This document shows, one piece after another, positions 1 through 5,445 of a stretch of 5,445 nucleotides of DNA. The notes beneath the pieces were generated by a model. It did no database searches and had not been told where the DNA came from. It worked only from the letters and a program-made list of their open reading frames with translations. The number at the start of each line of letters is the position of its first letter. The stretch's first letter is position 1. Position numbers and translations under genes: made by a program. Source of the DNA: Thermodesulfovibrio sp. (GTDB lineage Bacteria > Nitrospirota > Thermodesulfovibrionia > Thermodesulfovibrionales > JdFR-85). The stretch spans positions 7,914 through 13,358 of the forward strand of contig JALUSH010000085.1 in the NCBI GenBank assembly GCA_027016675.1, given 5' to 3'.

Positions 1-2
1 TT

Positions 3-146
3 GTAGCTCGACTATATAAGGCAGGAATACTTGTGAGAGATTGCTCAAACTTCAGGGGCCTTGACAGTAGATTCATCCGTGTAGCTGTAAGGACACATAG
101 AGAAAATGCCATATTGATTAAAAAATTGAAGGAAATTATAGGTTGA
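3..146 (+). CDS. cobD: C-terminal fragment of CobD-like threonine-phosphate decarboxylase / class I-II aminotransferase
   Basis: Only the last 47 codons are in the window; the gene begins upstream. The reading frame (GTA at 3 to TGA at 144-146) gives a tail containing GILVRDCSNFRGL, then FIRVAVRT and REN, followed by a short final helix. This is the end of the small domain of fold-type I PLP aminotransferases. The Arg in the RVAVR strand corresponds to the family's carboxylate-binding arginine. The RDCSNFxGL plus RVAVR combination is more like CobD (L-threonine-O-3-phosphate decarboxylase, which makes aminopropanol phosphate for the cobalamin nucleotide loop) than histidinol-phosphate aminotransferase, whose matching strand usually reads LRIS. 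The lysine that binds PLP is outside the window, so HisC or another relative is possible. The stop overlaps the next gene by 4 nt, which suggests a shared transcript. Confidence 0.62.
   Translation, partial: VARLYKAGILVRDCSNFRGLDSRFIRVAVRTHRENAILIKKLKEIIG
128..133 (+). promoter_or_regulatory. Ribosome binding site for the VanZ-like gene
   Basis: GAAGGA lies 9 nt before the TTG at 143, inside the last codons of the cobD-like gene. It supports the non-ATG start, because the next in-frame ATG (codon 38) would cut off the first membrane helix. Confidence 0.6.
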
Positions 147-547
147 CCACTAAGAGATTTTATAGGATATTTGCTATAGTATGGCTTCTTGTTGTAGGTG
201 TACTATCACTCATACCGGTACCAAAAGGCATTGATGCGATATCTGACAAAAGTATGCACTTTTTCTTTTATCTCCTGACATCGATGATTGTATATCTATC
301 AATAAGCAATAAAAGCTTTGTCAGGTCTCTATCTATCACGGTGATTTCTGTACTTTTTTATGGAATTTTTTTAGAGGTTCTTCAGTCATTAGTACCCTAC
401 AGGACATTCAGTATAGATGATATAATCGCTAATACCCTGGGGATTGTAACCTATACTGCCTGTTATGTAGTGTATTACATAATAAGAAAAAGGTATTTTC
501 CTTCACTACAGGACAGGGGCCATAAAATTACGAAAAAGGAGATATGA
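143..547 (+). CDS. VanZ-like family small integral membrane protein
   Basis: This 134-residue protein is mostly hydrophobic, with four likely membrane helices at about residues 9-27, 37-53, 62-84 and 98-114, and a basic C-terminal tail. It carries the spaced polar residues typical of the VanZ-like family: D35-K36 and H39 before helix 2, E78 and Q81 at the end of helix 3, P85 and R87 just after it, and D93 with N97 and G100 leading into helix 4. The family is named after VanZ of teicoplanin resistance, but most members are short, chromosomal and of unknown function, so a resistance role should not be assumed. The TTG start at 143 overlaps the upstream TGA (TTGA) and has a well-placed Shine-Dalgarno, suggesting translational coupling to the cobD-like gene. 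The gene looks more AT-rich than the chaperone genes downstream. The fold family is fairly secure; the function is unknown. Confidence 0.8.
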   Translation: MTTKRFYRIFAIVWLLVVGVLSLIPVPKGIDAISDKSMHFFFYLLTSMIVYLSISNKSFVRSLSITVISVLFYGIFLEVLQSLVPYRTFSIDDIIANTLGIVTYTACYVVYYIIRKRYFPSLQDRGHKITKKEI

Positions 548-629
548 GTTTAATTTAAAAAAAATATTTAATAACAACTGTAAAAAACAGAAAGCATAAA
601 GTAATTTATTAGATTTCTCAATAAAAAAC
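548..629. other. AT-rich intergenic region upstream of the heat-shock promoter
   Basis: This non-coding stretch consists almost entirely of A and T, with several A-tracts, between the VanZ-like stop and the hrcA promoter. It contains no ORF and no strong terminator: the only small inverted repeats are CTGT/ACAG at 578-590, without a following T-run, and an AT-only repeat around 555-571. A-tracts immediately upstream of a -35 box can act as an UP element for the RNA polymerase alpha subunit; that role here is inferred. Confidence 0.45.
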
Positions 630-658
630 TTGACAGATGAGGTCAAAAATTGTTAAAT
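630..658 (+). promoter_or_regulatory. Predicted sigma70/sigmaA promoter of the hrcA-grpE-dnaK-dnaJ operon
   Basis: A perfect -35 hexamer TTGACA (630-635) is separated by 17 bp from TTAAAT (653-658), which matches four of six positions of the -10 consensus. A TG at 651-652 could also serve an extended -10 one base further on. Transcription would start near 664-666, inside the CIRCE, so bound HrcA would sit directly over the start region. A vegetative promoter combined with CIRCE is the usual arrangement for HrcA-controlled operons; no sigma32-like promoter is evident. Confidence 0.75.
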
Positions 659-660
659 TA

Positions 661-687
661 TTAGCACTCTCATGTGAGGAGTGCTAA
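661..687 (+). promoter_or_regulatory. CIRCE operator (HrcA binding site)
   Basis: TTAGCACTC (661-669) and GAGTGCTAA (679-687) form a perfect 9-bp inverted repeat with a 9-nt spacer, identical to the classical CIRCE consensus. It begins two bases after the predicted -10 box and ends on the A of a possible ATG start (687). It is the binding site of the HrcA dimer encoded immediately downstream, so the operon is autoregulated. The right arm also contains part of the hrcA Shine-Dalgarno. No second copy was seen in the window. Confidence 0.97.
676..681 (+). promoter_or_regulatory. hrcA ribosome binding site embedded in the CIRCE
   Basis: GAGGAG spans the last three spacer bases and the first three bases of the right CIRCE arm. 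It is 8 nt from the ATG at 690 and 5 nt from the ATG at 687. It includes the G of the GTG at 681, which makes a start there unlikely. Confidence 0.7.
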
Positions 688-689
688 TG

Positions 690-1724
690 ATGGGTGAAAT
701 TCTTGATGAAAGAAGCGAAAAGGTCTTATTGGCTGTAATCAAGAGTTATATAGAAAACCCAGATCCTGTAGGGTCAAGGTATGTAACAAAAAAATATGAT
801 TTTCATTATTCTCCTGCCACAATAAGGAACATCATGGCAGACCTTGAGGATCTGGGTTTTCTTAGCCAGCCCCATACATCTGCAGGCAGGGTACCAACTG
901 ACAAGGCATACCGCTACTATGTGGAGAATATTATTGATGAAAAAAAGGATTATAACGAACTCCTTGAAACCTTATATAATAAGATCAGGTCAGGTGCTGA
1001 GGATATGGATACCCTGCTTGACGAGACTTCAAGGACACTCTCGTCGATCTCAAAATACCTGGGACTTGCTGTATCACCAGGCCCTGAGGGCAGTGTACTA
1101 AGGAAGATAGAATTTGTTCCCTATAAGGACGATAGAATAGCTGTGGTTATTCTCACTGATGAGGGGGTGATAAGGCACAAGATAATCAAGAATGAGCTTG
1201 CTCTGAATCCTTCAGAACTAAGCAGAATCAGTAACTATTTAAACAAGGAATATAAAGGTTATACAATAAAACAGATCAGGGAGCATCTTGCTGAAGAACT
1301 GAGAAGAGACAAGGCAATGTATGACAATATGATTAACAGATCACTCTCTCTCTGCCGTGAGGCCCTGTATACTTATGGTTCCCAGATCTTTATTACAGGT
1401 CTTTCACAGATGCTTGATCTACCGGAATTTTCTGACATTGAGCGTATTAAAAGGATTTCCAAGACAATAGAGAACAAACGTGCTATTATTACACTTATAG
1501 ATAGAATAATGGATTCAGAGGGTGTTCAGGTTATCATTGGTACAGAAAATCCTGTAAGTGACATGAAGGAGTTAAGCGTGATTGTTTCAACTTATAAAGA
1601 GAAGGGGAGACCCTCAGGGGTAATAGGTATAATAGGCCCAAAAAGGATGGACTATTCAACGGTAATATCCCTTGTTGACAGTGCTTCACGGATACTTACA
1701 AAACTGTTTGAGGAAGGAGGATAA
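690..1724 (+). CDS. hrcA: Heat-inducible transcription repressor HrcA
   Basis: HrcA is a dimeric cytoplasmic repressor that binds CIRCE and needs the GroE chaperonin to stay active (family knowledge). From the ATG at 690 the protein has 344 residues, close to the family norm of about 340-350. The N-terminal winged-helix domain covers roughly residues 1-80, with the hallmark VGSRYVTKKY, SPATIRNIMADLEDLGFL and HTSAGRVPTDKAYRYYV. A GAF-like core follows, beginning near GLAVSPGPEG (about 126-135), interrupted by a helical, charged dimerisation insert (about 175-225). The core closes with VQVIIGTEN and the C-terminal signature GVIGIIGPKRMDYSTVISLVD (about 310-330). In-frame starts also exist at 681 (GTG) and 687 (ATG). 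The ATG at 690 is preferred because of its spacing from GAGGAG, and because 681 lies within the Shine-Dalgarno. First gene of the operon; its 3' end carries the grpE Shine-Dalgarno. Confidence 0.96.
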   Translation: MGEILDERSEKVLLAVIKSYIENPDPVGSRYVTKKYDFHYSPATIRNIMADLEDLGFLSQPHTSAGRVPTDKAYRYYVENIIDEKKDYNELLETLYNKIRSGAEDMDTLLDETSRTLSSISKYLGLAVSPGPEGSVLRKIEFVPYKDDRIAVVILTDEGVIRHKIIKNELALNPSELSRISNYLNKEYKGYTIKQIREHLAEELRRDKAMYDNMINRSLSLCREALYTYGSQIFITGLSQMLDLPEFSDIERIKRISKTIENKRAIITLIDRIMDSEGVQVIIGTENPVSDMKELSVIVSTYKEKGRPSGVIGIIGPKRMDYSTVISLVDSASRILTKLFEEGG

Positions 1725-1726
1725 TA

Positions 1727-2356
1727 ATGGAGGAAAAAGAGGTGAGGGAGATGGAGATAAAGAAGGATCAGCCTGTAGAAGAAAAACACGAAGAAGAGAT
1801 TGTTCCTGTAGAGCCTCCTGTAGAGGAGCGTCTAAAGGCCCTTGAGGAGGAACTCCAGGAGACCAAGGACAAATACCTTCGGCTGTATGCTGAATTTGAT
1901 AATTATAGAAAGAGGGTTCAGAAAGACAGGGAAGAACTGCTAAAATATGGATCTGAACCACTTATAATGGAGCTTCTTACCATTGTGGATAATCTTGAGA
2001 TGGCTTTATCCCATGCTCAGAATGAAACAGGTGTGGATGGTCTGATACAGGGGGTTGAACTGACCCTGAAGGAGTTCCATAAGATCTTGAAAAAATATGG
2101 TGTGGAAGAGATCGAGGCGCTGGGTAAGCCCTTTGACCCACAGATACATCATGCAATGAGTCAGGTTGTCCGTACTGATGTGGATGACATGACCGTGGTG
2201 GAGGAATACCGAAAAGGATACAAGCTCAATGACAAGGTGATAAGACCATCCCTTGTGGCTGTATCAAAACGCTCTGATGAGAAGTCTGAAGAAGAAAAAA
2301 ACAGGGACGTAAGCAGCCCTGAGGAAAACAATAAAGAGACAAAGGAGGAGAACTAA
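1727..2356 (+). CDS. grpE: Nucleotide exchange factor GrpE
   Basis: GrpE is the homodimeric cochaperone that releases ADP, and then substrate, from DnaK. The 209-residue protein has a disordered acidic N-terminus (about 1-32). A long coiled-coil helix follows (about 33-75), containing KYLRLYAEFDNYRKRV, the most conserved GrpE motif. Next come the helical-bundle segment with LLTIVDNLEMAL and the C-terminal beta-wing domain that contacts the DnaK nucleotide domain. That domain shows EALGKPFDPQIHHAM and the closing GYKLNDKVIRPSLVAVS. Conserved sequence ends near residue 181; the last 28 residues are an additional Glu/Lys/Ser/Asn-rich tail, longer than in E. coli GrpE. The start ATG lies 2 nt after the hrcA stop, with AAGGAGG (1714-1720) 6 nt upstream. 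A second in-frame ATG at 1751 has weaker context. The gene is intact. Confidence 0.97.
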   Translation: MEEKEVREMEIKKDQPVEEKHEEEIVPVEPPVEERLKALEEELQETKDKYLRLYAEFDNYRKRVQKDREELLKYGSEPLIMELLTIVDNLEMALSHAQNETGVDGLIQGVELTLKEFHKILKKYGVEEIEALGKPFDPQIHHAMSQVVRTDVDDMTVVEEYRKGYKLNDKVIRPSLVAVSKRSDEKSEEEKNRDVSSPEENNKETKEEN

Positions 2357-2357
2357 G

Positions 2358-4283
2358 ATGGGAAAGGCTATCGGTATAGACCTGGGTACAACCAACTCTG
2401 TTGTAGCAGTGGTTCAGGGTGGAGAGCCTGTGGTTATCCCCAACCAGGAGGGGAACAGAACAACACCATCAGTTGTTGCATTTACTGACAAAGGCGAACG
2501 TCTTGTAGGACAGGTTGCCAAAAGACAGGCCATTACAAACCCTGAGAATACTATATTCTCAATCAAGAGGTTAATGGGAAGGAAATACAACTCCAAAGAG
2601 GTCAAGGAGGCAATGAAACGCCTTCCCTATAAGATTGTAGAAGCACCTAATGGAGACGCCCATGTGGAGATTATGGGTAAAAGGTATTCACCACCTGAGA
2701 TATCTGCTATGATACTTCAGAAATTGAAACAGGCAGCTGAGGACTACCTTGGCGAGACTGTTACTGATGCAGTTATCACAGTGCCAGCCTATTTTGATGA
2801 TAGCCAGCGTCAGGCAACAAAGGATGCTGGCAGGATTGCAGGGCTTAATGTTCTAAGGATCATCAATGAGCCCACTGCTGCAGCCCTTGCCTATGGTGTG
2901 GATAAGAAGAAGGAGGAGAAGGTTGCAGTCTATGACCTTGGTGGTGGAACATTTGATATCTCTATCCTGGAGATAGGCGAGGGGGTAATCGAGGTTCATT
3001 CCACAAGTGGTGATACCTATCTTGGTGGTGATGATTTTGATCTCAGGATTATTGATTATCTTGTTGAGGAATTCAAAAAGGAGCAGGGTATTGATCTAAA
3101 GAATGACAGGATGGCACTTCAGAGGCTTAAAGAGGCTGCTGAGAAGGCAAAGATTGAGCTTTCCTCAGCCACAGAGACAGAGATAAATCTTCCCTTTATT
3201 ACAGCAGATGCCTCTGGTCCAAAACATCTTGTTATGAAACTGACCCGTGCAAAGTTTGAACAACTTGTGGATGATCTTATTGAAAAAACCACTGTGCCCT
3301 GTAAAAGGGCACTTGAGGATGCAAAGCTCACTACAAAGGATATAAATGAGATCCTGCTTGTTGGCGGCCAGACAAGGACACCAAAGGTTCAGGAGGTTGT
3401 TAAAAAGTTCTTTGGCAAAGACCCTCACAAGGGCATCAACCCTGATGAGGCAGTTGCCATAGGTGCTGCCATACAGGCTGCAGTGCTAAAGGGTGAGGTG
3501 AAAGAGGTACTTCTTCTTGATGTAACACCCCTTTCACTGGGTATCGAAACCCTGGGTGGAGTATTTACAAAGATCATCGAACGTAACACCACAATACCTA
3601 CAAGGAAGAGCCAGATATTCTCCACTGCAACAGACAATCAGCCTGCAGTAACAATCAAGGTATATCAGGGCGAACGAGAGATGGCAGCTGACAACAAACT
3701 CCTTGGTGTGTTTGAACTTGTGGGCATACCTCCAGCTCCAAGGGGGGTACCACAGATAGAGGTGACCTTTGATATAGATGCAAACGGTATACTCCACGTG
3801 TCAGCCAAGGACCTTGGCACTGGCAAGGAACAGTCCATCAGAATCACTGCCTCAAGTGGTCTCAGTGAGGAGGAGATAAAGAGGATGATGAAAGAGGCTG
3901 AAGAACATGCAGAGGAGGACAGGAGAAAACGTCAGCTTGCAGAGGCAAGAAATGAGGCGGACAACATGGTTTATACAGTTGAGAAATCCCTCCGTGAGTA
4001 TGGTGATAAGGTCTCCGAAGCTGAGAAAAAGGAGATAGAAGAGGCTCTTGAGGAGTGCAAAAAGTTGAAAGACTCAAGTACTGATCCTGAGGAGATCAAA
4101 AAGGCAGTGGAACGCCTCACAAAGGCATCCTACAAGCTTGCAGAGCATATCTACCAGGGGGCACACGCTGCTCAGGGTTCAGCTACTGACTCCACTGCAA
4201 CAGGCACTGATGGTAGTAAACCCTCAGAAGAGGAGGAAGTGGTTGAAGCAGAATTTGAGGATGTGGACAAGGACAATAAGTAA
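2358..4283 (+). CDS. dnaK: Molecular chaperone DnaK (Hsp70)
   Basis: DnaK is the ATP-driven cytoplasmic Hsp70, which binds exposed hydrophobic segments of unfolded proteins and cycles with DnaJ and GrpE. The 641-residue length is normal (E. coli 638). The ATPase domain (1-383) shows all three Hsp70 signatures: IDLGTTNS at 7-14, VYDLGGGTFDISIL at 191-204 and the ILLVGGQTRTPKVQ block at about 332-345. K70, E171 and T198 stand at the positions of the catalytic lysine, the EPTAAALAYG glutamate and the autophosphorylated threonine of E. coli DnaK. The hydrophobic interdomain linker VLLLD (384-388) leads to the beta-sandwich substrate domain (about 389-505) and the helical lid (about 506-603). A Ser/Thr/Ala-rich linker (about 604-622) precedes the conserved acidic tail EEEEVVEAEFEDVDKDNK. 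The ATG is 1 nt beyond the grpE stop and has AAGGAGG at 2342-2348, inside the grpE tail. The gene is intact. Confidence 0.99.
   Translation: MGKAIGIDLGTTNSVVAVVQGGEPVVIPNQEGNRTTPSVVAFTDKGERLVGQVAKRQAITNPENTIFSIKRLMGRKYNSKEVKEAMKRLPYKIVEAPNGDAHVEIMGKRYSPPEISAMILQKLKQAAEDYLGETVTDAVITVPAYFDDSQRQATKDAGRIAGLNVLRIINEPTAAALAYGVDKKKEEKVAVYDLGGGTFDISILEIGEGVIEVHSTSGDTYLGGDDFDLRIIDYLVEEFKKEQGIDLKNDRMALQRLKEAAEKAKIELSSATETEINLPFITADASGPKHLVMKLTRAKFEQLVDDLIEKTTVPCKRALEDAKLTTKDINEILLVGGQTRTPKVQEVVKKFFGKDPHKGINPDEAVAIGAAIQAAVLKGEVKEVLLLDVTPLSLGIETLGGVFTKIIERNTTIPTRKSQIFSTATDNQPAVTIKVYQGEREMAADNKLLGVFELVGIPPAPRGVPQIEVTFDIDANGILHVSAKDLGTGKEQSIRITASSGLSEEEIKRMMKEAEEHAEEDRRKRQLAEARNEADNMVYTVEKSLREYGDKVSEAEKKEIEEALEECKKLKDSSTDPEEIKKAVERLTKASYKLAEHIYQGAHAAQGSATDSTATGTDGSKPSEEEEVVEAEFEDVDKDNK
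3294..3312 (+). repeat. Intragenic inverted repeat in dnaK
   Basis: GTGCCCT (3294-3300) and AGGGCAC (3306-3312) can form a perfect 7-bp stem with a 5-nt loop, within the codons for TVPCKRAL of the ATPase domain. No T-tract follows, so it is not an intrinsic terminator. One or two such repeats are expected by chance in a window of this size; any role in mRNA stability is speculative. Confidence 0.35.
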
Positions 4284-5398
4284 TGAAGGACTACTACAGG
4301 ATTCTTGGTGTAAGCAGGGATGCCACGGATGAGGAGATAAAGAAGGCCTTCAGAAGGCTTGCACTGAAGTATCATCCTGACAGGAATCCTAATGATAAAG
4401 AGGCTGAGGAAAAATTCAAGGAGATAAACGAGGCATATGCATGCCTGAGCGACCCTGAAAAGAGGGCCAATTACGATCGGTTCGGAACACCAGAGGGCAT
4501 GGGGGCCACAGCTGATGCTGGTTTTGGCCCCTTTACCTCTACCTTTTCAGATATATTTGAGGATATATTTGGTGATTTCTTTGGCACCTTTACAGGACAA
4601 CGTAGAAGAAGGAGACCCACAAAGGGTGCGGACCTCAGATATGACCTGGAGATAACCCTTGAGGAGGCTGTAAAGGGCACTGAAAAGGAGATAAGGGTTC
4701 CAAGGTGGGTCAGATGCGATGTATGCGATGGAACAGGTGCAAAGCCGGGTTTTGGCCCCATAACATGTCCTGACTGTCATGGTACGGGTCAGATAAGATT
4801 CCAGCAGGGTTTCTTCTCAGTTGCAAGGACCTGTAACCGTTGCGGAGGAACCGGGCAGTACATATCCACACCCTGTACAAAATGCCGCGGTGAGGGCCGT
4901 ATCAGAAGGTACAGAACCATATCTGTAAAGATACCTGCTGGAGTGGATACAGGCTCAAGGCTCAGGATGACTGGTGAGGGTGAACTTGGTGAACATGGAG
5001 GCCCCCCTGGCGACCTCTATATAATTATATCAGTGAAACCTCATAAATTCTTTAAACGGGAAGGGTTGAATCTGTACTGTGAGATTCCCATATCCTTTCC
5101 CCAGGCTGTCTTTGGTACAGAGATAGAGGTTCCCACCATGTACGGTCCAGAAAGGCTGAAGATTCCTGCATCAACACCATCAGGAAGGGAGTTTGTATTG
5201 AAGCGTAAGGGAGTGCCTCAGCTTGGTGGTCATGCCATAGGCAACCAGATAGTGAAGGTGTATATTGATGTACCAAAGAAACTTACGCCTAAACAGAAGG
5301 AACTCCTCCAAGAGTTTGCACGTATAAGTGGCGACGAGGTGCAGAAGGGCTTTATGGAAAAGCTGAAGGAGTTTTTCTCAGGCGTGGAAACCTCTTAG
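4283..5398 (+). CDS. dnaJ: Chaperone protein DnaJ (type I Hsp40)
   Basis: DnaJ is the Hsp40 partner that captures clients, passes them to DnaK and triggers ATP hydrolysis. The 371-residue protein has the full class I architecture. The J domain (1-68) contains the essential HPD at 31-33, with the basic helix II KKAFRRLALKY before it. A Gly/Phe region (about 69-106) has DIFEDIFGDFFG and ends in a run of five arginines. Four CxxCxGxG zinc repeats lie at C145/C148, C162/C165, C184/C187 and C198/C201, which bind two zinc ions. The C-terminal beta domains (about 115-335, with the zinc region inserted) and a dimerisation tail complete it. All eight zinc cysteines are present. The ATG overlaps the dnaK stop by one base (TAATG), with AAGGA at 4269-4273, 9 nt upstream, so translation is probably coupled to dnaK. 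Last clear gene of the operon; the stop is TAG at 5396. Confidence 0.98.
   Translation: MKDYYRILGVSRDATDEEIKKAFRRLALKYHPDRNPNDKEAEEKFKEINEAYACLSDPEKRANYDRFGTPEGMGATADAGFGPFTSTFSDIFEDIFGDFFGTFTGQRRRRRPTKGADLRYDLEITLEEAVKGTEKEIRVPRWVRCDVCDGTGAKPGFGPITCPDCHGTGQIRFQQGFFSVARTCNRCGGTGQYISTPCTKCRGEGRIRRYRTISVKIPAGVDTGSRLRMTGEGELGEHGGPPGDLYIIISVKPHKFFKREGLNLYCEIPISFPQAVFGTEIEVPTMYGPERLKIPASTPSGREFVLKRKGVPQLGGHAIGNQIVKVYIDVPKKLTPKQKELLQEFARISGDEVQKGFMEKLKEFFSGVETS
4550..4573 (+). repeat. Two-unit 12-bp tandem repeat in the DnaJ Gly/Phe region
   Basis: GATATATTTG occurs at 4550-4559 and again at 4562-4571, a 12-bp period that encodes DIFE-DIFG. DIF-type repeats are common in the Gly/Phe region of DnaJ, where they help regulate DnaK, so this most likely reflects protein constraint or a small ancestral duplication. 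Confidence 0.5.
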
Positions 5399-5410
5399 GC
5401 TCATATTATC

Positions 5411-5445
5411 ATGCCAAGGATTATCCTTCCTGATATAGCCCCAGA
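5411..5445 (+). CDS. Start of a downstream gene, possibly RsmE 16S rRNA methyltransferase
   Basis: After a 12-nt gap from the dnaJ stop, an ATG opens a frame reading MPRIILPDIAP, which runs off the window end. Many RsmE proteins (16S rRNA m3U1498 methyltransferase) begin with MxRxFL-like residues, and rsmE often follows dnaJ, directly or after prmA, in hrcA-type operons. Eleven residues are too few for a firm identification. The Shine-Dalgarno is poor, with only a weak AGG around the dnaJ stop, and no terminator separates it from dnaJ, so read-through and coupled translation are likely. A different start just upstream (such as ATT at 5405) cannot be excluded. Confidence 0.4.
   Translation, partial: MPRIILPDIAP

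Noticed and set aside
143..547. Teicoplanin-resistance vanZ
   Set aside because: Only the broad VanZ-like fold motifs are present, with no vanHAX/vanRS genes nearby; such proteins are common in bacteria without glycopeptide resistance.
578..590. CTGT/ACAG inverted repeat as a terminator after the VanZ-like gene
   Set aside because: The stem is only 4 bp, is not GC-rich and is followed by purines rather than a T-run.
661..687. CIRCE palindrome as an intrinsic terminator or recombination site
   Set aside because: It matches the CIRCE consensus exactly, sits between promoter and hrcA, and has no T-run.
975..980. TATAAT within hrcA as a promoter
   Set aside because: No usable -35 lies 16-18 bp upstream; the nearby TTGAAA at 964-969 is far too close.
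844..1101. Overlapping + strand frame of 85 codons inside hrcA
   Set aside because: It is out of frame with the conserved HrcA winged helix and shows no family features.
4471..4761. Antisense open frame of 96 codons opposite dnaJ, and similar minus-strand frames opposite dnaK and grpE
   Set aside because: They lie opposite highly conserved genes, have low-complexity Ser/Pro/Leu-rich translations, no recognisable domain and no supporting start signals; they are reading-frame shadows.
5018..5030. TATATAATTATAT in dnaJ as an internal promoter
   Set aside because: The TATAAT match at 5020-5025 has no -35-like sequence at the correct distance (4997-5002 reads TGGAGG), and the stretch encodes LYIIIS of the conserved beta domain.

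Overview
The window holds a bacterial heat-shock chaperone operon in the order hrcA-grpE-dnaK-dnaJ, all on the + strand. It is preceded by the end of an unrelated gene pair (a CobD-like aminotransferase tail and a small VanZ-like membrane protein) and followed by the first codons of a further gene. The sequence does not name the organism. The four-gene order with a CIRCE operator is found in Firmicutes, Nitrospirota, some Desulfobacterota and other phyla. Moderate G+C and frequent AGG/AGA arginine and ATA isoleucine codons would suit a Nitrospirota- or Desulfobacterota-like anaerobe, but that is only a guess.

Layout: 3-146 is the 3' end of a PLP-dependent aminotransferase-fold gene, most like threonine-phosphate decarboxylase (cobD). 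143-547 is a four-helix VanZ-like protein that starts on TTG inside the cobD stop region. 548-660 is a very AT-rich gap with no convincing terminator, ending in a sigma70-type promoter (TTGACA, 17 bp, TTAAAT). 661-687 is a perfect CIRCE operator whose right arm overlaps the hrcA Shine-Dalgarno and touches its start codon. Then follow hrcA (690-1724), grpE (1727-2356), dnaK (2358-4283) and dnaJ (4283-5398), packed with gaps of 2 nt, 1 nt and a 1-nt overlap. After a 12-nt gap an ORF beginning MPRIILPDIAP runs off the end and may be rsmE.

How it works together: HrcA should bind the CIRCE and repress its own operon. When misfolded protein occupies the chaperones, HrcA loses activity and the operon is expressed (established for the family). 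DnaJ delivers clients to DnaK and stimulates its ATPase, and GrpE exchanges ADP for ATP. No internal CIRCE or clear internal promoter was seen, so the four genes are probably one regulated transcript.

I found no sign of an undescribed system. The core is a canonical operon with intact genes. The most interesting details are the operator/RBS/start-codon overlap at hrcA and the uncharacterised VanZ-like gene coupled to the cobD-like gene.
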